From a virus, in the IMG/VR virus record IMGVR_UViG_3300024059_000023, positions 1-28,556 of that record: DNA of 28,556 bases. One strand, 5' to 3'. Shown here one piece after another: positions 1 through 7,590 of this stretch; position 1 is the first letter of the stretch, and each line of letters starts with the position of its first letter. A model generated the notes under the pieces. It made no database searches. It saw only the letters and a program-made list of their open reading frames with translations, and was not told the DNA's origin. The position numbers were made by a program, and so were the translations under genes.

Positions 1-1314
1 TATCTTCGTTAGGTTAAATATAGATAACTTACTCTCGTCTCTAAACGCATGAGACTCAGACCTAGGGTATTGTCTATAGAACTCGTTCAACGCATCTGGA
101 TCACCTTTTAATGAATCTACTTCAGCTTCCCAGAAGTCTATAGCTCCGCTATCTATCATCTCTCTATCAACTCCTAGTACAGGTTCGTCTGGAGTCCTGT
201 AAACTGGCATACCGTATCGATCTATAAATCCTTCCATGTTGTGCTCCATTGGAATAAACAATGCGTACAGACCTGACTTAGTCTGTCCGTTCTTATTCCT
301 CTTGGTTACATCAGAGTCGTAATATAAATCTTTGAAGTTTTGACCTCCTTTATCCAATGCGTTACATGTTGAACCCATCATACACTTACCAATAATCTTC
401 CTACCTAATCGGAGACAAGTCTTGGTAACTCTCCAGTTATTTAGAATGTTATTTGGCTTCAACCATTTTCCTGTTTCGTCATGAACTAAACGTTTTAACT
501 TCTCTCCATCGTAAGAGTTGTCGTCTGTATTCTTCCAGTCGATGGTTGTGTCTAGTCCTTGAGTATCATCGTCGTCATCATCGTACATGTTTTTCTTGGT
601 GATACGAGACGCTGGAACTCTAAATGCTAACTCAGTTTTCGGTCTATCCATACCATCCTGAATAGGTTTGAAGAAGAATGGCTGCTTAGATGAGATAGGT
701 ACGACCTTGTCTGTAAACATCTTCTTGGCGTCTGAACCAGTTTTTGATAGTATCCCTAGTCTTGAATCTTTCGTTATGGTACCAACATTAACAAGCTCTG
801 ATGACCCCATAAATGAGAATCCAGAACGACGAATCTTTAGGTAAACCATGCCATAAGATCTGTTGTCAGCTACACATGCTTCCCAGAATAACCATAAGAT
901 CCTGTTAGCCTCCCGATAGTCTGGATACCCAACATCAATTGAATCCCATTGTAAGTACTTGTAATGAGACCCTGTTATATATGTGGAGACTCCGTTGTTC
1001 TTAAACCAAAATCCTTCCTCTCTTCTTTCAAATTCAGTCTCTATATAGTCTACCCATCTAGCTTTAAACTCTTTAGGTTTTCTCTTCCATTGGAATATAG
1101 ACTTAATTTTAGATAGTTCTTTAGGTAGCTCCTTTCTCTCCCAGTACTGATCCTTTTTATTTCTGCTTCTCTTATATACAACTGAAGGTTCTTTAGGTAG
1201 GGCAACTAGCAATCCTTGGATGTTGTATATCTCTCCGATAGTACCATCATTAGATATAACAACCATGTCATACTCCTTATTGTATCCGTACTTCCAGTTC
1301 TTTTTATCATTCAT
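1..1314 (-). CDS. terL: Phage terminase large subunit (TerL), 3' part beyond window
   Basis: ATPase half of the DNA-packaging motor, which cuts and pumps phage DNA into the procapsid. 438 residues are visible; the C-terminal nuclease domain lies past the left edge (such proteins usually run to 600-750 aa). I read an N-terminal block typical of Bacteroidota phage TerL (WKYGYNKEYD, then YLQWDSIDVGYPDYREANRI near 120-140), a Walker-A-like KIRRSGFS (about 160-167), Walker B LVHDETG (D279, E280) and a coupling motif GKCMMGST (309-316), followed by LFIPMEHNMEGFIDRYG (352-368). Start is the ATG at 1314, preceded by GAAAGAAGAGG. The frame stays open upstream to a TTG at 1389 behind AGGAGG, which would overlap the preceding gene and add 25 residues, so the start is uncertain. 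TerL identity is confident. Confidence 0.9.
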   Translation of the reverse strand, partial: MNDKKNWKYGYNKEYDMVVISNDGTIGEIYNIQGLLVALPKEPSVVYKRSRNKKDQYWERKELPKELSKIKSIFQWKRKPKEFKARWVDYIETEFERREEGFWFKNNGVSTYITGSHYKYLQWDSIDVGYPDYREANRILWLFWEACVADNRSYGMVYLKIRRSGFSFMGSSELVNVGTITKDSRLGILSKTGSDAKKMFTDKVVPISSKQPFFFKPIQDGMDRPKTELAFRVPASRITKKNMYDDDDDDTQGLDTTIDWKNTDDNSYDGEKLKRLVHDETGKWLKPNNILNNWRVTKTCLRLGRKIIGKCMMGSTCNALDKGGQNFKDLYYDSDVTKRNKNGQTKSGLYALFIPMEHNMEGFIDRYGMPVYRTPDEPVLGVDREMIDSGAIDFWEAEVDSLKGDPDALNEFYRQYPRSESHAFRDESKLSIFNLTKI

Positions 1315-1366
1315 CCTCTTCTTTCTAGAGGATGGAACTAGATCTTTTACAATTTTATAAAGCTTG

Positions 1367-1660
1367 CTATTTTGCTCTTCTTTCTGCAAAGCCTCCTATT
1401 TCTGAGTTATCGTTATCACCTTCTTCAATATCCTTAATTGTTTGCTCCTCTTCTTCTATTCTGTTAAGAATTTCCAATGCATCGAACATTGCTAGTTTCT
1501 TTGCAGCAGCAGCGTTCTTCATTTTATCGGCAGCAAGGTCTGAGTCTAAATCTTGTTCTGACCCAAGGATCTTGCTGTCGAGAACTTTTATAAGTTCATT
1601 GACTCCGTTGCGAGCTGATTCCAGTAAACGCTTCTTTTGCTCTATTGTAGTTTCTTTCAT
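1367..1660 (-). CDS. Small acidic helical protein directly upstream of terL
   Basis: 97-residue hypothetical protein. Almost entirely helical, charged and Ala-rich in the middle (DKMKNAAAAKKLAMFDALEILNRIEEEEQTIKDIEEG), with no membrane segment or cysteine. Its ATG overlaps the stop of the upstream gene (ATGA), so the two are translationally coupled, and terL follows within about 50 bases. The position immediately before terL is where many phages carry the small terminase subunit, but no helix-turn-helix can be seen, so that role is only an inference from context. Alternative: a virion-assembly helper. Confidence 0.75.
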   Translation of the reverse strand: MKETTIEQKKRLLESARNGVNELIKVLDSKILGSEQDLDSDLAADKMKNAAAAKKLAMFDALEILNRIEEEEQTIKDIEEGDNDNSEIGGFAERRAK

Positions 1661-2220
1661 TTCTTTACAGTTAGATGTATGTCGTATATTCTATATAGTA
1701 ATCTCCCATCAATTCTGAATTCATACTCTGAGTCTGGAGAGAATATAACATGATCTCCCTCTGATAATCCTTGCGATTTTGCATAATCACTAAGGTATAC
1801 CATGGATCCAGTTAATGTTTCATTAACTATGTTTCTGTCTATTTCTGATTTAGCTGCTTTGACCGGCTCAACAAATGAATACATCCCATCACAAAACCAT
1901 TGGTCATTATGCTTATACATAAAGTACTGATCGCTGTCAATTAAAAAAATGTTGTCGAATAGGTATGACTTGCCACTTCGCTCTACGCCTTTAATGTCGT
2001 TGTAGAACTTAAATACATTGTGGTGCACTAGAAGAATGTCTCCCGGAACTATATCTCCAGAATACCCGATAGGTGTATTTACTACCTTAGCAAATCTATT
2101 AGATGCTTTATGATCCTCTTTCGAGGAGCTAGTAATAAAGTCAACATCACCAATCTTAACCGAGTTATCATACCTTCTGTCGTTTAATGGCACCACCAAA
2201 AAACTGTGAGGTGATCTCAT
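1657..2220 (-). CDS. GroES-like double beta-barrel protein
   Basis: 187-residue protein that resembles two GroES-type barrels in tandem. The first half (about 5-110) has a hydrophobic start (SFLVVPLNDRRYDNSVKIG) and a GroES-like stretch (KVVNTPIGYSGDIVPGDILLVHHNVFK, about 45-71). The second half (about 115-187) begins FVEPVKAAKSEI and ends with GLSEGDHVIFSPDSEYEFRIDGRLLYRIYDIHL, matching the last strands of a co-chaperonin barrel. Proteins of this shape recur in Bacteroidota phages and are often annotated as co-chaperonins. It lies between virion genes and terL, far from groEL, so it may cap the chaperonin for one virion substrate or be a structural barrel protein. The fold call is from pattern, not alignment. 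Confidence 0.6.
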   Translation of the reverse strand: MRSPHSFLVVPLNDRRYDNSVKIGDVDFITSSSKEDHKASNRFAKVVNTPIGYSGDIVPGDILLVHHNVFKFYNDIKGVERSGKSYLFDNIFLIDSDQYFMYKHNDQWFCDGMYSFVEPVKAAKSEIDRNIVNETLTGSMVYLSDYAKSQGLSEGDHVIFSPDSEYEFRIDGRLLYRIYDIHLTVKK

Positions 2221-2224
2221 TTTA

Positions 2225-2446
2225 TTATATATTGATATTATATTCTAATACATGTGGAGTGGTAACACTTACCTCCTTCCACTTAACAACTTCATCGTCA
2301 GAGTTTATTATGTATATCTCTATGTACTTCTCTTTCTGGAGAATGTCGTACACTTTGAAGTTGTCATTAATAATCCTACTGCCCACTATGTAGTTCATAG
2401 AGGACTCTTTTAAATTGCTTCCTATGGATATCTTTCTTATTACCAT
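2225..2446 (-). CDS. Small hypothetical protein in virion operon
   Basis: 73 residues from the ATG at 2446, which overlaps the last codons and stop of the upstream gene (ATGGTAA). A longer reading from 2470 would run into that gene and is not preferred. The protein begins MVIRKISIGSNLKESSMNY and looks beta-rich, with alternating hydrophobic residues (KYIEIYIINSDDEVVKWKEV). No motif, signal or membrane segment. I recognise a general resemblance to small conserved proteins near terL in Bacteroidota phages but cannot name a function. Confidence 0.7.
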   Translation of the reverse strand: MVIRKISIGSNLKESSMNYIVGSRIINDNFKVYDILQKEKYIEIYIINSDDEVVKWKEVSVTTPHVLEYNINI

Positions 2447-2907
2447 GTTGATACTGCAACTCTTCTCCAAGTATCATTTTCAATACATACATATAGATGA
2501 GTTTCATCTGCTGCTAACATTCCTTTGTCTCCAGAACTTGTGGGTGTTAAAGGAACATCGTCTAGTATTGACATCCATTGAGGTCTTCCTGTTGTTGGGC
2601 TTACACCTAGAAATAAACCTTTTGTTCCTGTACTATCTCCTTCATCCGTTATTGTTCCTCCTAGCTTTAAATCTCCTCCTACCGCTATCTGCAAGTGATC
2701 AATGGAAGATGGGTCTAAAGCTCCTGATGCTATTGTAAAAGAAACGGTAGAGCTATCTCCTGCCTCTAATACGGATTGCAATGTGTTTAGTCCTGTTAAT
2801 GAGGATATAGGGAACTGAACCGTTTTATTCATGTCATTAGCGTCTGTTCCAATGACGAAGTCTCCAGATTCTGGTGTAGCTGAAGGGTATGAACTTATTT
2901 TAGCCAT
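2440..2907 (-). CDS. Virion/tail-fibre type protein
   Basis: 155 residues. The N-terminus (MAKISSYPSATPESGDFVIGTDANDMNKTVQFPIS) is a short module found at the start of many phage fibre and spike proteins, thought to attach them to the particle. The rest is Ser/Thr/Gly-rich and beta-like, ending LYVCIENDTWRRVAVSTW, a typical closing strand of appendage proteins that describe a measured value. No cysteine cluster or enzyme motif. It sits in the minus-strand virion operon between a coiled-coil gene and a 73-residue gene. Most likely a minor structural or fibre protein; the exact location in the particle is unknown. Confidence 0.7.
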   Translation of the reverse strand: MAKISSYPSATPESGDFVIGTDANDMNKTVQFPISSLTGLNTLQSVLEAGDSSTVSFTIASGALDPSSIDHLQIAVGGDLKLGGTITDEGDSTGTKGLFLGVSPTTGRPQWMSILDDVPLTPTSSGDKGMLAADETHLYVCIENDTWRRVAVSTW

Positions 2908-2910
2908 GTC

Positions 2911-3144
2911 TTATTTCTTTCTTTTTATCTCCCCAGTAGATGAGTCTATGGTTATGTCTGATTCATTTCCATATTTAGTAGAAAGCATTTTGTTTACTTC
3001 CATATACTCCTCTTCTATCTTAGAGATTCGATTCATCTCTATAGCTTTAGCTATTTCTAGGTCAGCTATTTTTAGTTTAGATTCCTTATGTCGACTATGG
3101 ATGTCGACTAATGATTTCAATTCTGATTCAGTTATCTTTTCCAT
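2911..3144 (-). CDS. Small coiled-coil protein
   Basis: 77 residues. Residues 1-58 form one long amphipathic helix with heptad-like spacing (ELKSLVDIHSRHKESKLKIADLEIAKAIEMN...), followed by a short strand-like tail DITIDSSTGEIKRKK. Similar small helical proteins with an ITID..TGEI tail occur in other Bacteroidota phages near structural genes, function unknown. Only three bases separate its stop from the next gene, so it is co-expressed with the fibre-type protein downstream. A scaffold, chaperone or tail-associated role is possible but nothing in the sequence decides it. Confidence 0.7.
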   Translation of the reverse strand: MEKITESELKSLVDIHSRHKESKLKIADLEIAKAIEMNRISKIEEEYMEVNKMLSTKYGNESDITIDSSTGEIKRKK

Positions 3145-3166
3145 TTTGCTAATATACGAATTTTTT

Positions 3167-3403
3167 TTATTCGTCTTCTTTATTCGACTCTTCTTCTTTT
3201 CGCAGTGAATCTAAAGTCTCCCTTTTTATTTTGGTATCTATTCTTATGTTGACTATCTTATATACCAAGAAAATAAAACCTGTTATACCTGTTAATGTGG
3301 TTAATAGAGGATTTACATGTGTGATGTCTAGTGAGTCTGCTATCTGAAGTATGATAGATGTTCCTGCTGTGGCATATCCCCCAGCTTCGAAAAAATTGTC
3401 CAT
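3167..3403 (-). CDS. Small membrane protein, holin-like
   Basis: 78 residues with a weak hydrophobic N-terminal stretch (about 8-24, GGYATAGTSIILQIADS), a clear membrane segment (about 33-50, PLLTTLTGITGFIFLVYKI) and a strongly charged C-terminus (KIKRETLDSLRKEEESNKEDE). Size and topology fit a small holin or antiholin, but it lies about 4 kb from the lysis cassette, inside the virion operon, and a second and better holin candidate exists at 7587-7796. It could instead be a particle-associated membrane protein. Confidence 0.65.
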   Translation of the reverse strand: MDNFFEAGGYATAGTSIILQIADSLDITHVNPLLTTLTGITGFIFLVYKIVNIRIDTKIKRETLDSLRKEEESNKEDE

Positions 3404-3406
3404 TGT

Positions 3407-3820
3407 TTATGTTTTGGGTTTGTTAAAAATTCTTGATATAAACCTCTTAAACAGTCTCCATAGTCTAGCGAAAATATTCGGTCTGTTCATTGGAATAAAG
3501 CTCCTATCTTCATTGTCAACCACTTCAGGTCTCGGAGATGTTATTACGGGTATTCTTCCGTAAGAAGGTTTCTTGTAATTCTTTGTAATGATCTCACCAT
3601 TTTCATCGTACATGATGATGTCATCATAATCTACTTCAATGTATTCAATTTTTCCTATTGCATCTATTATTTCTGGATGCGTATTAATAGTGTTGACATC
3701 AACGAAAAATTCACCGTGAATAGTTAGGCCGTAGTTAAAACTATCTACCCCATTTATACTTCCGTAATTTTCAGTTGCAATATCGGCAGGAATCTTTATG
3801 TATTTCTGAACTAGTCCCAT
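3407..3820 (-). CDS. Hypothetical protein with basic C-terminal tail
   Basis: 137 residues; start ATG overlaps the stop of the upstream fibre-like gene (TAATG). The N-terminal two thirds look like a mixed alpha/beta domain (VDYDDIIMYDENGEIITKN), followed by a proline-rich linker (RIPVITSPRPEVVDNE) and a basic amphipathic tail (RLWRLFKRFISRIFNKPKT, last 20 residues) that could bind membrane or nucleic acid. No known motif. Co-transcribed with virion genes. Confidence 0.7.
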   Translation of the reverse strand: MGLVQKYIKIPADIATENYGSINGVDSFNYGLTIHGEFFVDVNTINTHPEIIDAIGKIEYIEVDYDDIIMYDENGEIITKNYKKPSYGRIPVITSPRPEVVDNEDRSFIPMNRPNIFARLWRLFKRFISRIFNKPKT

Positions 3821-4662
3821 TATCTTCCTAATAAAATTCTTAAATCGTTTGCTACAGCATATAGGTTAGAGGCTTGTGAATCAGATAAACCGTCCCCTAG
3901 TGTTCCATGAGTAAAATCTCCAGCACTTCTATTTATTACTGAACCGCCATTAGACCACGCATTGAAGACAGCGTTTGTTGTTACATCTCCTCCAGTTGCT
4001 AGACCCGAAGATTTTATTTCTAATCCATTTTGGTATACCCTACGATCTCCTGCCACACTATTCCCTATAATCCTACCTATAAACATCTCGTTTGGAGATA
4101 TTACGGTAGTGTTTGTCGCTACGCCTATTAATGCTCCTCCCATTGCTGTAGATGAGGTTATCCTGTTCCATAGTGAAACGGCTGCGTTGTCTCTGGATCC
4201 AAACGTAGCTACATTATTGGTCACGTTTTTTTCCCAGTAACTCCAATGAGCATCATACCTGCTGGCAGCAAAAACGCTATGACTAGTGTTTGAATTTATG
4301 TGTTGAGTTGTCCCGTTAGTCCTAACCCCATAAGATCCGTGAGTAGGGGAACCTACATAAGTTAATTGAGATGCTAATGTTACAGCACATACAGCGTGAG
4401 TAGCTGCTGTACCGCCTATAACTGGAAACCAATGCTTTAGTTTTGAGTAAGTGCCATCACTTTTTGCGTCAACAAAAGCTGTGTTTATACCCTCCTTTAA
4501 TTCATCGAGCGTAATGCTGTAAAGTCCAGACGCATTTATATCTCCACCGTTAACAGTCTTTAAGGTGTCGTAATATGCTTCAGCGTCAGCGTCAGTCCAA
4601 GAGAAGCCGCCTTCTTCCACTAAGCTATTACCAATCTGGTTAGCTATGGAGAGTCCCCCCAT
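3820..4662 (-). CDS. Tail-fibre / receptor-binding type protein
   Basis: 280 residues, Gly/Ser/Thr/Asn-rich and beta-like throughout. The N-terminal 70 residues are mostly helical (a possible attachment region), and the body carries long runs of short strands with phrases typical of host-recognition proteins of Bacteroidota phages (THGSYGVRTNGTTQHINSN, then FIGRIIGNSVAGDRRVYQNGLEIKSSG). It ends SDSQASNLYAVANDLRILLGR, a helical cap like that of laminin-G/concanavalin-like fibre domains. It follows a spike-base-like protein by one base, consistent with a base-plus-fibre pair. Receptor specificity cannot be read from sequence. Confidence 0.7.
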   Translation of the reverse strand: MGGLSIANQIGNSLVEEGGFSWTDADAEAYYDTLKTVNGGDINASGLYSITLDELKEGINTAFVDAKSDGTYSKLKHWFPVIGGTAATHAVCAVTLASQLTYVGSPTHGSYGVRTNGTTQHINSNTSHSVFAASRYDAHWSYWEKNVTNNVATFGSRDNAAVSLWNRITSSTAMGGALIGVATNTTVISPNEMFIGRIIGNSVAGDRRVYQNGLEIKSSGLATGGDVTTNAVFNAWSNGGSVINRSAGDFTHGTLGDGLSDSQASNLYAVANDLRILLGR

Positions 4663-4663
4663 C

Positions 4664-4924
4664 TTACCAGATAGCTAAGATATTTGTAACAGACGTCCCT
4701 GTTGCTTTTACCCTCGTTACAGCTATAGGTAAAAACGTGCCAGCCTTTATCCCTGCGAACGTAACCTCGTCTCCACCTTCCATAATGACAGCGATGTCAC
4801 CATTAGCTCCAGCATACAGTGCTGCTGGTTGAGTAGCGTTAGTTGCTCCTGCTGGATTTGGAATGTTGTCTGTGTCGCTTGGAGTGACAGCTTGCGCTCT
4901 TCGCCCTTGTAATATATAGTTCAT
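4664..4924 (-). CDS. Spike base protein-like (RCAP_rcc01079 type)
   Basis: 86 residues. The sequence follows the pattern of the small spike-base family first known from the Rhodobacter gene transfer agent: AVTPSDTDNIP near the start, LYAGANGDIAVIMEGGDEVTFAGIKAGTFLPIAVTRVKATGT in the middle, and a closing TNILAIW. In that family the protein forms a small barrel at the base of head or tail spikes. Its place just upstream of the fibre-like gene fits. Start is the ATG at 4924. A TAACTTTG sequence at 4944-4951 (minus strand) resembles a -7 promoter box but lacks a convincing -33 partner. Confidence 0.75.
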   Translation of the reverse strand: MNYILQGRRAQAVTPSDTDNIPNPAGATNATQPAALYAGANGDIAVIMEGGDEVTFAGIKAGTFLPIAVTRVKATGTSVTNILAIW

Positions 4925-4975
4925 GTTGTTTTGTTTTTTTTTACAAAGTTAGTTAATAAATTGTTTTCATAATGT

Positions 4976-5737
4976 TTAATTTATTCTTTTTAAAATTCCT
5001 GAAAATCTTAATGAAACAAATGTGTTATTGTGGTCTGATGTTGCTTCAAAATATAATACACTATCTTCACCAATAACAAATGGTTGTGATGGTGTTAATT
5101 GTAATTCACTTGACTGACCATCACCTGTGCTTGTTGTGAATATTTGTTGCCTGACATTTGTTGCCCGGTTATAAACATATCCAAAAGTTTGAATAAATGC
5201 TGTTGCACCTTGTCTTGATGAATTTATTTCAAGCCAATCTGATAAAAATTTATACCCTGATTGAACGTGAAAAATTGATTGTTGCGTTATAGCTTTCATT
5301 GATGGAATTTGCGCTTGTGTTCCAAAAACAGCTGATGTGTCAGAAATTGTTATGTCACCTTGATTATAGTTAGAATTTCCAACTGATGCAACATAAGCCC
5401 TGTTTATGCCTAACCAAGTGTTGGTTGTTGTTACAGGTGTTTGACCATTCATTGTTACGGTTTCTTCTTGGTAATCTCCGTTTGAATCAACACCAACCAA
5501 TACAATTGTTCTTGCTGCTTGACCTCCTGACCTATCATTATTTGATGTTGAAACAACATTTAATGTGTCAGCTGTTGTCATTATATTAAATGTTCCACCA
5601 AATGATGCGACAACTTCAGCCACCCCATTTATATCTGCATTATAACCAAATTTATTCCACGTTGAACTACCGTAAACGTTACCCATTGCAACTTCATAAC
5701 GATATTCTTTGGTCGTATCTTCTCTTAAATCTATCAT
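4976..5737 (-). CDS. Virion structural protein (marine podovirus-like family)
   Basis: 253 residues, beta-rich. It resembles a family of phage structural proteins common in aquatic phages: an N-terminal GNVYGSSTWNKFGYNADI, a GQAARTIVLVGVDSNGDYQEETVTMNGQTPV block (about 72-102) and a C-terminal jelly-roll-like stretch ending VSLRFSGILKRIN. The role is probably a fibre or decoration component. The ATG overlaps the stop of the upstream gene (ATGA). Its bases differ from its neighbours, with many more TTGTTG/AAC-type runs and fewer AGA/TCT-type codons, which suggests a separate origin through module exchange. Function beyond 'structural' is inference. Confidence 0.75.
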   Translation of the reverse strand: MIDLREDTTKEYRYEVAMGNVYGSSTWNKFGYNADINGVAEVVASFGGTFNIMTTADTLNVVSTSNNDRSGGQAARTIVLVGVDSNGDYQEETVTMNGQTPVTTTNTWLGINRAYVASVGNSNYNQGDITISDTSAVFGTQAQIPSMKAITQQSIFHVQSGYKFLSDWLEINSSRQGATAFIQTFGYVYNRATNVRQQIFTTSTGDGQSSELQLTPSQPFVIGEDSVLYFEATSDHNNTFVSLRFSGILKRIN

Positions 5738-6363
5738 AACTCAACGACTTTAAATGTTACATTACCGTTAGATGAATTTGCAGTGTAAGCTACACGTATG
5801 TATTTAGGATAGAACTCGTCATCAAAAAAAGTTTCTGGTATAGGAACATTCGACTGACTCTTATAAGTGTACCATGTACTGTTGTCTCCAGAAAACTCAA
5901 TCGTTGCTGTTGGGTTACCTGATGTATGATCACTATCTAGGTATAAGATAAATTTCGAATTAGGAAATTCCAGCCCATCTGTATTGAAGTCGGAGGCGCC
6001 TGAGAAACCATCTATAGGTTGGGATAATATTTCAAGTGTGGTTGATTCTCCGAAAGCTGGATCTAAAGATGAAGGTATACTTGCATCTTGATCAAAACCT
6101 AAGTTGGCGTTGCAAAACTCTCTAAAAGTCTCAGCGGTAAAAGCTACTGAATTAACGTCTACCGCATCAGATAGATTTATTTCCAATACAGGCTGATCGT
6201 TATTATTTAACGGTAGATACCCTATCTTTACTATTGGGGTAGATTGATTTAGTTTCGGATTAAAGTAATACACTCTAGACTTAGGTACATCCAATATATT
6301 TATTCCAGATGATGTGTCTTCAGCTCTTAAAGCGTTACCAGATGTATAGATCTTAATTGCCAT
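5734..6363 (-). CDS. Virion protein, probable first gene of the structural operon
   Basis: 209 residues from the ATG at 6363; a TTG at 6372 would add three residues but is unlikely. Beta-rich with many Asn/Ser/Thr; phrases such as TATIEFSGDNSTWYTYKSQSNVPI and FYPKYIRVAYTANSSNGNVTFKVVEL read like a discoidin- or jelly-roll-type appendage domain. No enzyme motif. It lies at the head of the leftward virion genes and is divergent from the regulator gene at 6416, so it is probably the first gene of a late transcription unit. Confidence 0.7.
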   Translation of the reverse strand: MAIKIYTSGNALRAEDTSSGINILDVPKSRVYYFNPKLNQSTPIVKIGYLPLNNNDQPVLEINLSDAVDVNSVAFTAETFREFCNANLGFDQDASIPSSLDPAFGESTTLEILSQPIDGFSGASDFNTDGLEFPNSKFILYLDSDHTSGNPTATIEFSGDNSTWYTYKSQSNVPIPETFFDDEFYPKYIRVAYTANSSNGNVTFKVVEL

Positions 6364-6369
6364 ATCAAA

Positions 6370-6406
6370 CAAAGATACATTTATTTTTGTTAAATTTATA
6401 CAAAAA
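6370..6406 (-). promoter_or_regulatory. Possible Bacteroidota-type promoter for virion operon
   Basis: On the minus strand TATCTTTG (6377-6370) matches the -7 consensus TAnnTTTG exactly and lies six bases before the ATG at 6363. The best upstream partner is TTTTTG at 6406-6401, 23 bp away, longer than the usual 19-21, so the match is imperfect. If real, the transcript would be almost leaderless. Confidence 0.35.
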
Positions 6407-6415
6407 TCTAATCTA

Positions 6416-6910
6416 ATGACTAATAAGAAAAAAATAAAAGGCGTAGTCCAAACTTTTAAACATCACCAAAGAACAGCACCAAAGGATGACTACTTGAAAT
6501 ACCTCAGGCCTATCATGTACTGGGCTAAACGAAAGTATGAATTGTCTAATGCTGAACTACACATGATGTTTTTTCTTTACTCAGAAGGGCTGTTCACTAG
6601 GAGTGACTTTAATGAGTTCAATCAGATATTGAGCTGGAACAACGAGAGATTTGGAAACATGATGAGAGACGGGTGGATAAATAAATGGAGAACCCAAAGA
6701 AAGAATCAGCCAGCCTTATACGAACTTTCTTTTAAAGGTAAGTATGCTGTAAAGACCATATACAATAAGTTGAACGGAGAGAAGATATCCGAAAACACAA
6801 ACATGTTTAAAGGTAATCAATCTTTCTCCGACAAGGTTCATAGAAATTACATCAAGAATATTAACAAAGACCGGCCGAAGCATAATTGTGGCAGACTAAA
6901 GAACCACTGA
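6416..6910 (+). CDS. Probable winged-helix regulator, lone rightward gene
   Basis: 164 residues, basic. Residues about 25-115 read as a winged helix (KYELSNAELHMMFFLYSEGLFTRSDFNEFNQILSWNNERFGNMMRDGWINKW, then QPALYELSFKGKYAVKTIYNKLNG), like MarR-type DNA-binding proteins; the last 50 residues are polar and Lys/Asn-rich. It is the only rightward gene in the first 14 kb, divergent from the virion operon (52 bp between start codons) and with its 3' end overlapping groES by 15 bases. This suggests a regulator of late leftward transcription. DNA binding is inferred from pattern only. Confidence 0.7.
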   Translation: MTNKKKIKGVVQTFKHHQRTAPKDDYLKYLRPIMYWAKRKYELSNAELHMMFFLYSEGLFTRSDFNEFNQILSWNNERFGNMMRDGWINKWRTQRKNQPALYELSFKGKYAVKTIYNKLNGEKISENTNMFKGNQSFSDKVHRNYIKNINKDRPKHNCGRLKNH

Positions 6911-7153
6911 TATACTTCTGTACTGAGTCACAACAAGGTTCTCAGAATTAATCAGCGTATTGAATCCAGATGATGAGTCGTATAGAACTATGTCTCCTTC
7001 GGATACGTGTTCAGCATCCGGACCAGATGAGACTACCTCCCCTCTTTTATAACGTATAGTCTTACTCATCTCAGCAGTAAGATCTAATCCTCCTGCTACA
7101 GTTTCATTCTCGGTGATCTCACGGATCACTACATGTGTACCTATTGCTTTCAT
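6896..7153 (-). CDS. groES: Phage GroES-like co-chaperonin
   Basis: 85 residues from MKAIGTHVVIREI. The order of elements is that of GroES: first strand (THVVIREI), mobile loop ITENETVAGGLDLT (about 12-25) whose AGGLDL corresponds to the AGGIVL contact of bacterial GroES with GroEL, then YKRGEVVSSGPDAEHVSEGDIVLYDSSSG and a final NLVVTQYRSISVVL. It should cap the phage GroEL (8446-10074) or host GroEL during folding. A longer frame exists upstream but overlaps the spanin gene; the chosen ATG gives a normal GroES length. Odd points: it sits at the end of the lysis cassette, not beside groEL, and its 3' end overlaps the convergent regulator gene. Confidence 0.88.
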   Translation of the reverse strand: MKAIGTHVVIREITENETVAGGLDLTAEMSKTIRYKRGEVVSSGPDAEHVSEGDIVLYDSSSGFNTLINSENLVVTQYRSISVVL

Positions 7154-7161
7154 ATTGTATT

Positions 7162-7590
7162 TTATTTTTGTTTTCTTGACATTATAAAGAAAAGGATCGT
7201 CATGACGAACAATCCTGCCATTATCCAATAAGGAATGTAGTCCTTATCTTCCTTGTAAACTATCTGTTCGTAGGGTACCTTAATCTCTCTGTACTCAATA
7301 AGAGTATCTTCAGCACATTCCCCCTCGATGTAAATACTATCATTGTTGTAGTAATGCTTCACTGTTAGTCTGTCTTTTTGAATTATAACCGTATCTGTAG
7401 TCAGTTTGAATACGCTATCAACTTGTACCTTTTCAGATATAAGTGAAACTGTATCAACAACCGTTATTGTGTCTTCTTGAATTATAGTCGGGTCTTTCTG
7501 AATAGCCTTCCTAAGATGCCAGTTTGCAGAACACGACACCATGCATATTAAGATGTAGAGAAGTATAAGCAGTTTTGCTACAACCCTCAT
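7162..7590 (-). CDS. Candidate unimolecular spanin (lipoprotein plus C-terminal TM)
   Basis: 142 residues from the ATG at 7590, whose bases overlap the holin stop (ATGA). It begins with a lipoprotein signal: MRVVAKLLILLYILICMVSC, with Cys20 as the lipidation site, then SANWHLRKAIQKD. The middle (25-115) is beta-rich and Thr/Val/Asp-rich. Residues about 118-137 (YIPYWIMAGLFVMTILFFIM) form a C-terminal membrane helix with a basic end SRKQK. An outer-membrane lipid anchor plus an inner-membrane C-terminal helix is the defining plan of one-piece spanins such as phage T1 gp11, which fuse the two membranes in the last step of lysis. Gene order amidase, holin, this gene fits. Experimental family membership is not shown. 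Confidence 0.7.
   Translation of the reverse strand: MRVVAKLLILLYILICMVSCSANWHLRKAIQKDPTIIQEDTITVVDTVSLISEKVQVDSVFKLTTDTVIIQKDRLTVKHYYNNDSIYIEGECAEDTLIEYREIKVPYEQIVYKEDKDYIPYWIMAGLFVMTILFFIMSRKQK

Noticed and set aside
1332-1718. Rightward 128-codon frame opposite the terL region
   Set aside because: Antisense shadow of the coupled minus-strand genes; Ser/Leu/Phe-rich translation typical of an opposite-strand frame.
3167-3403. Assigning this membrane protein as the main holin
   Set aside because: The 7587-7796 gene is coupled to endolysin and spanin and is a better holin; this one is left as holin-like.
4944-4951. TAACTTTG before the spike-base gene as a promoter
   Set aside because: The -7 box matches but there is no TTG/TTTG at 19-21 bp, and the operon already has an upstream start.
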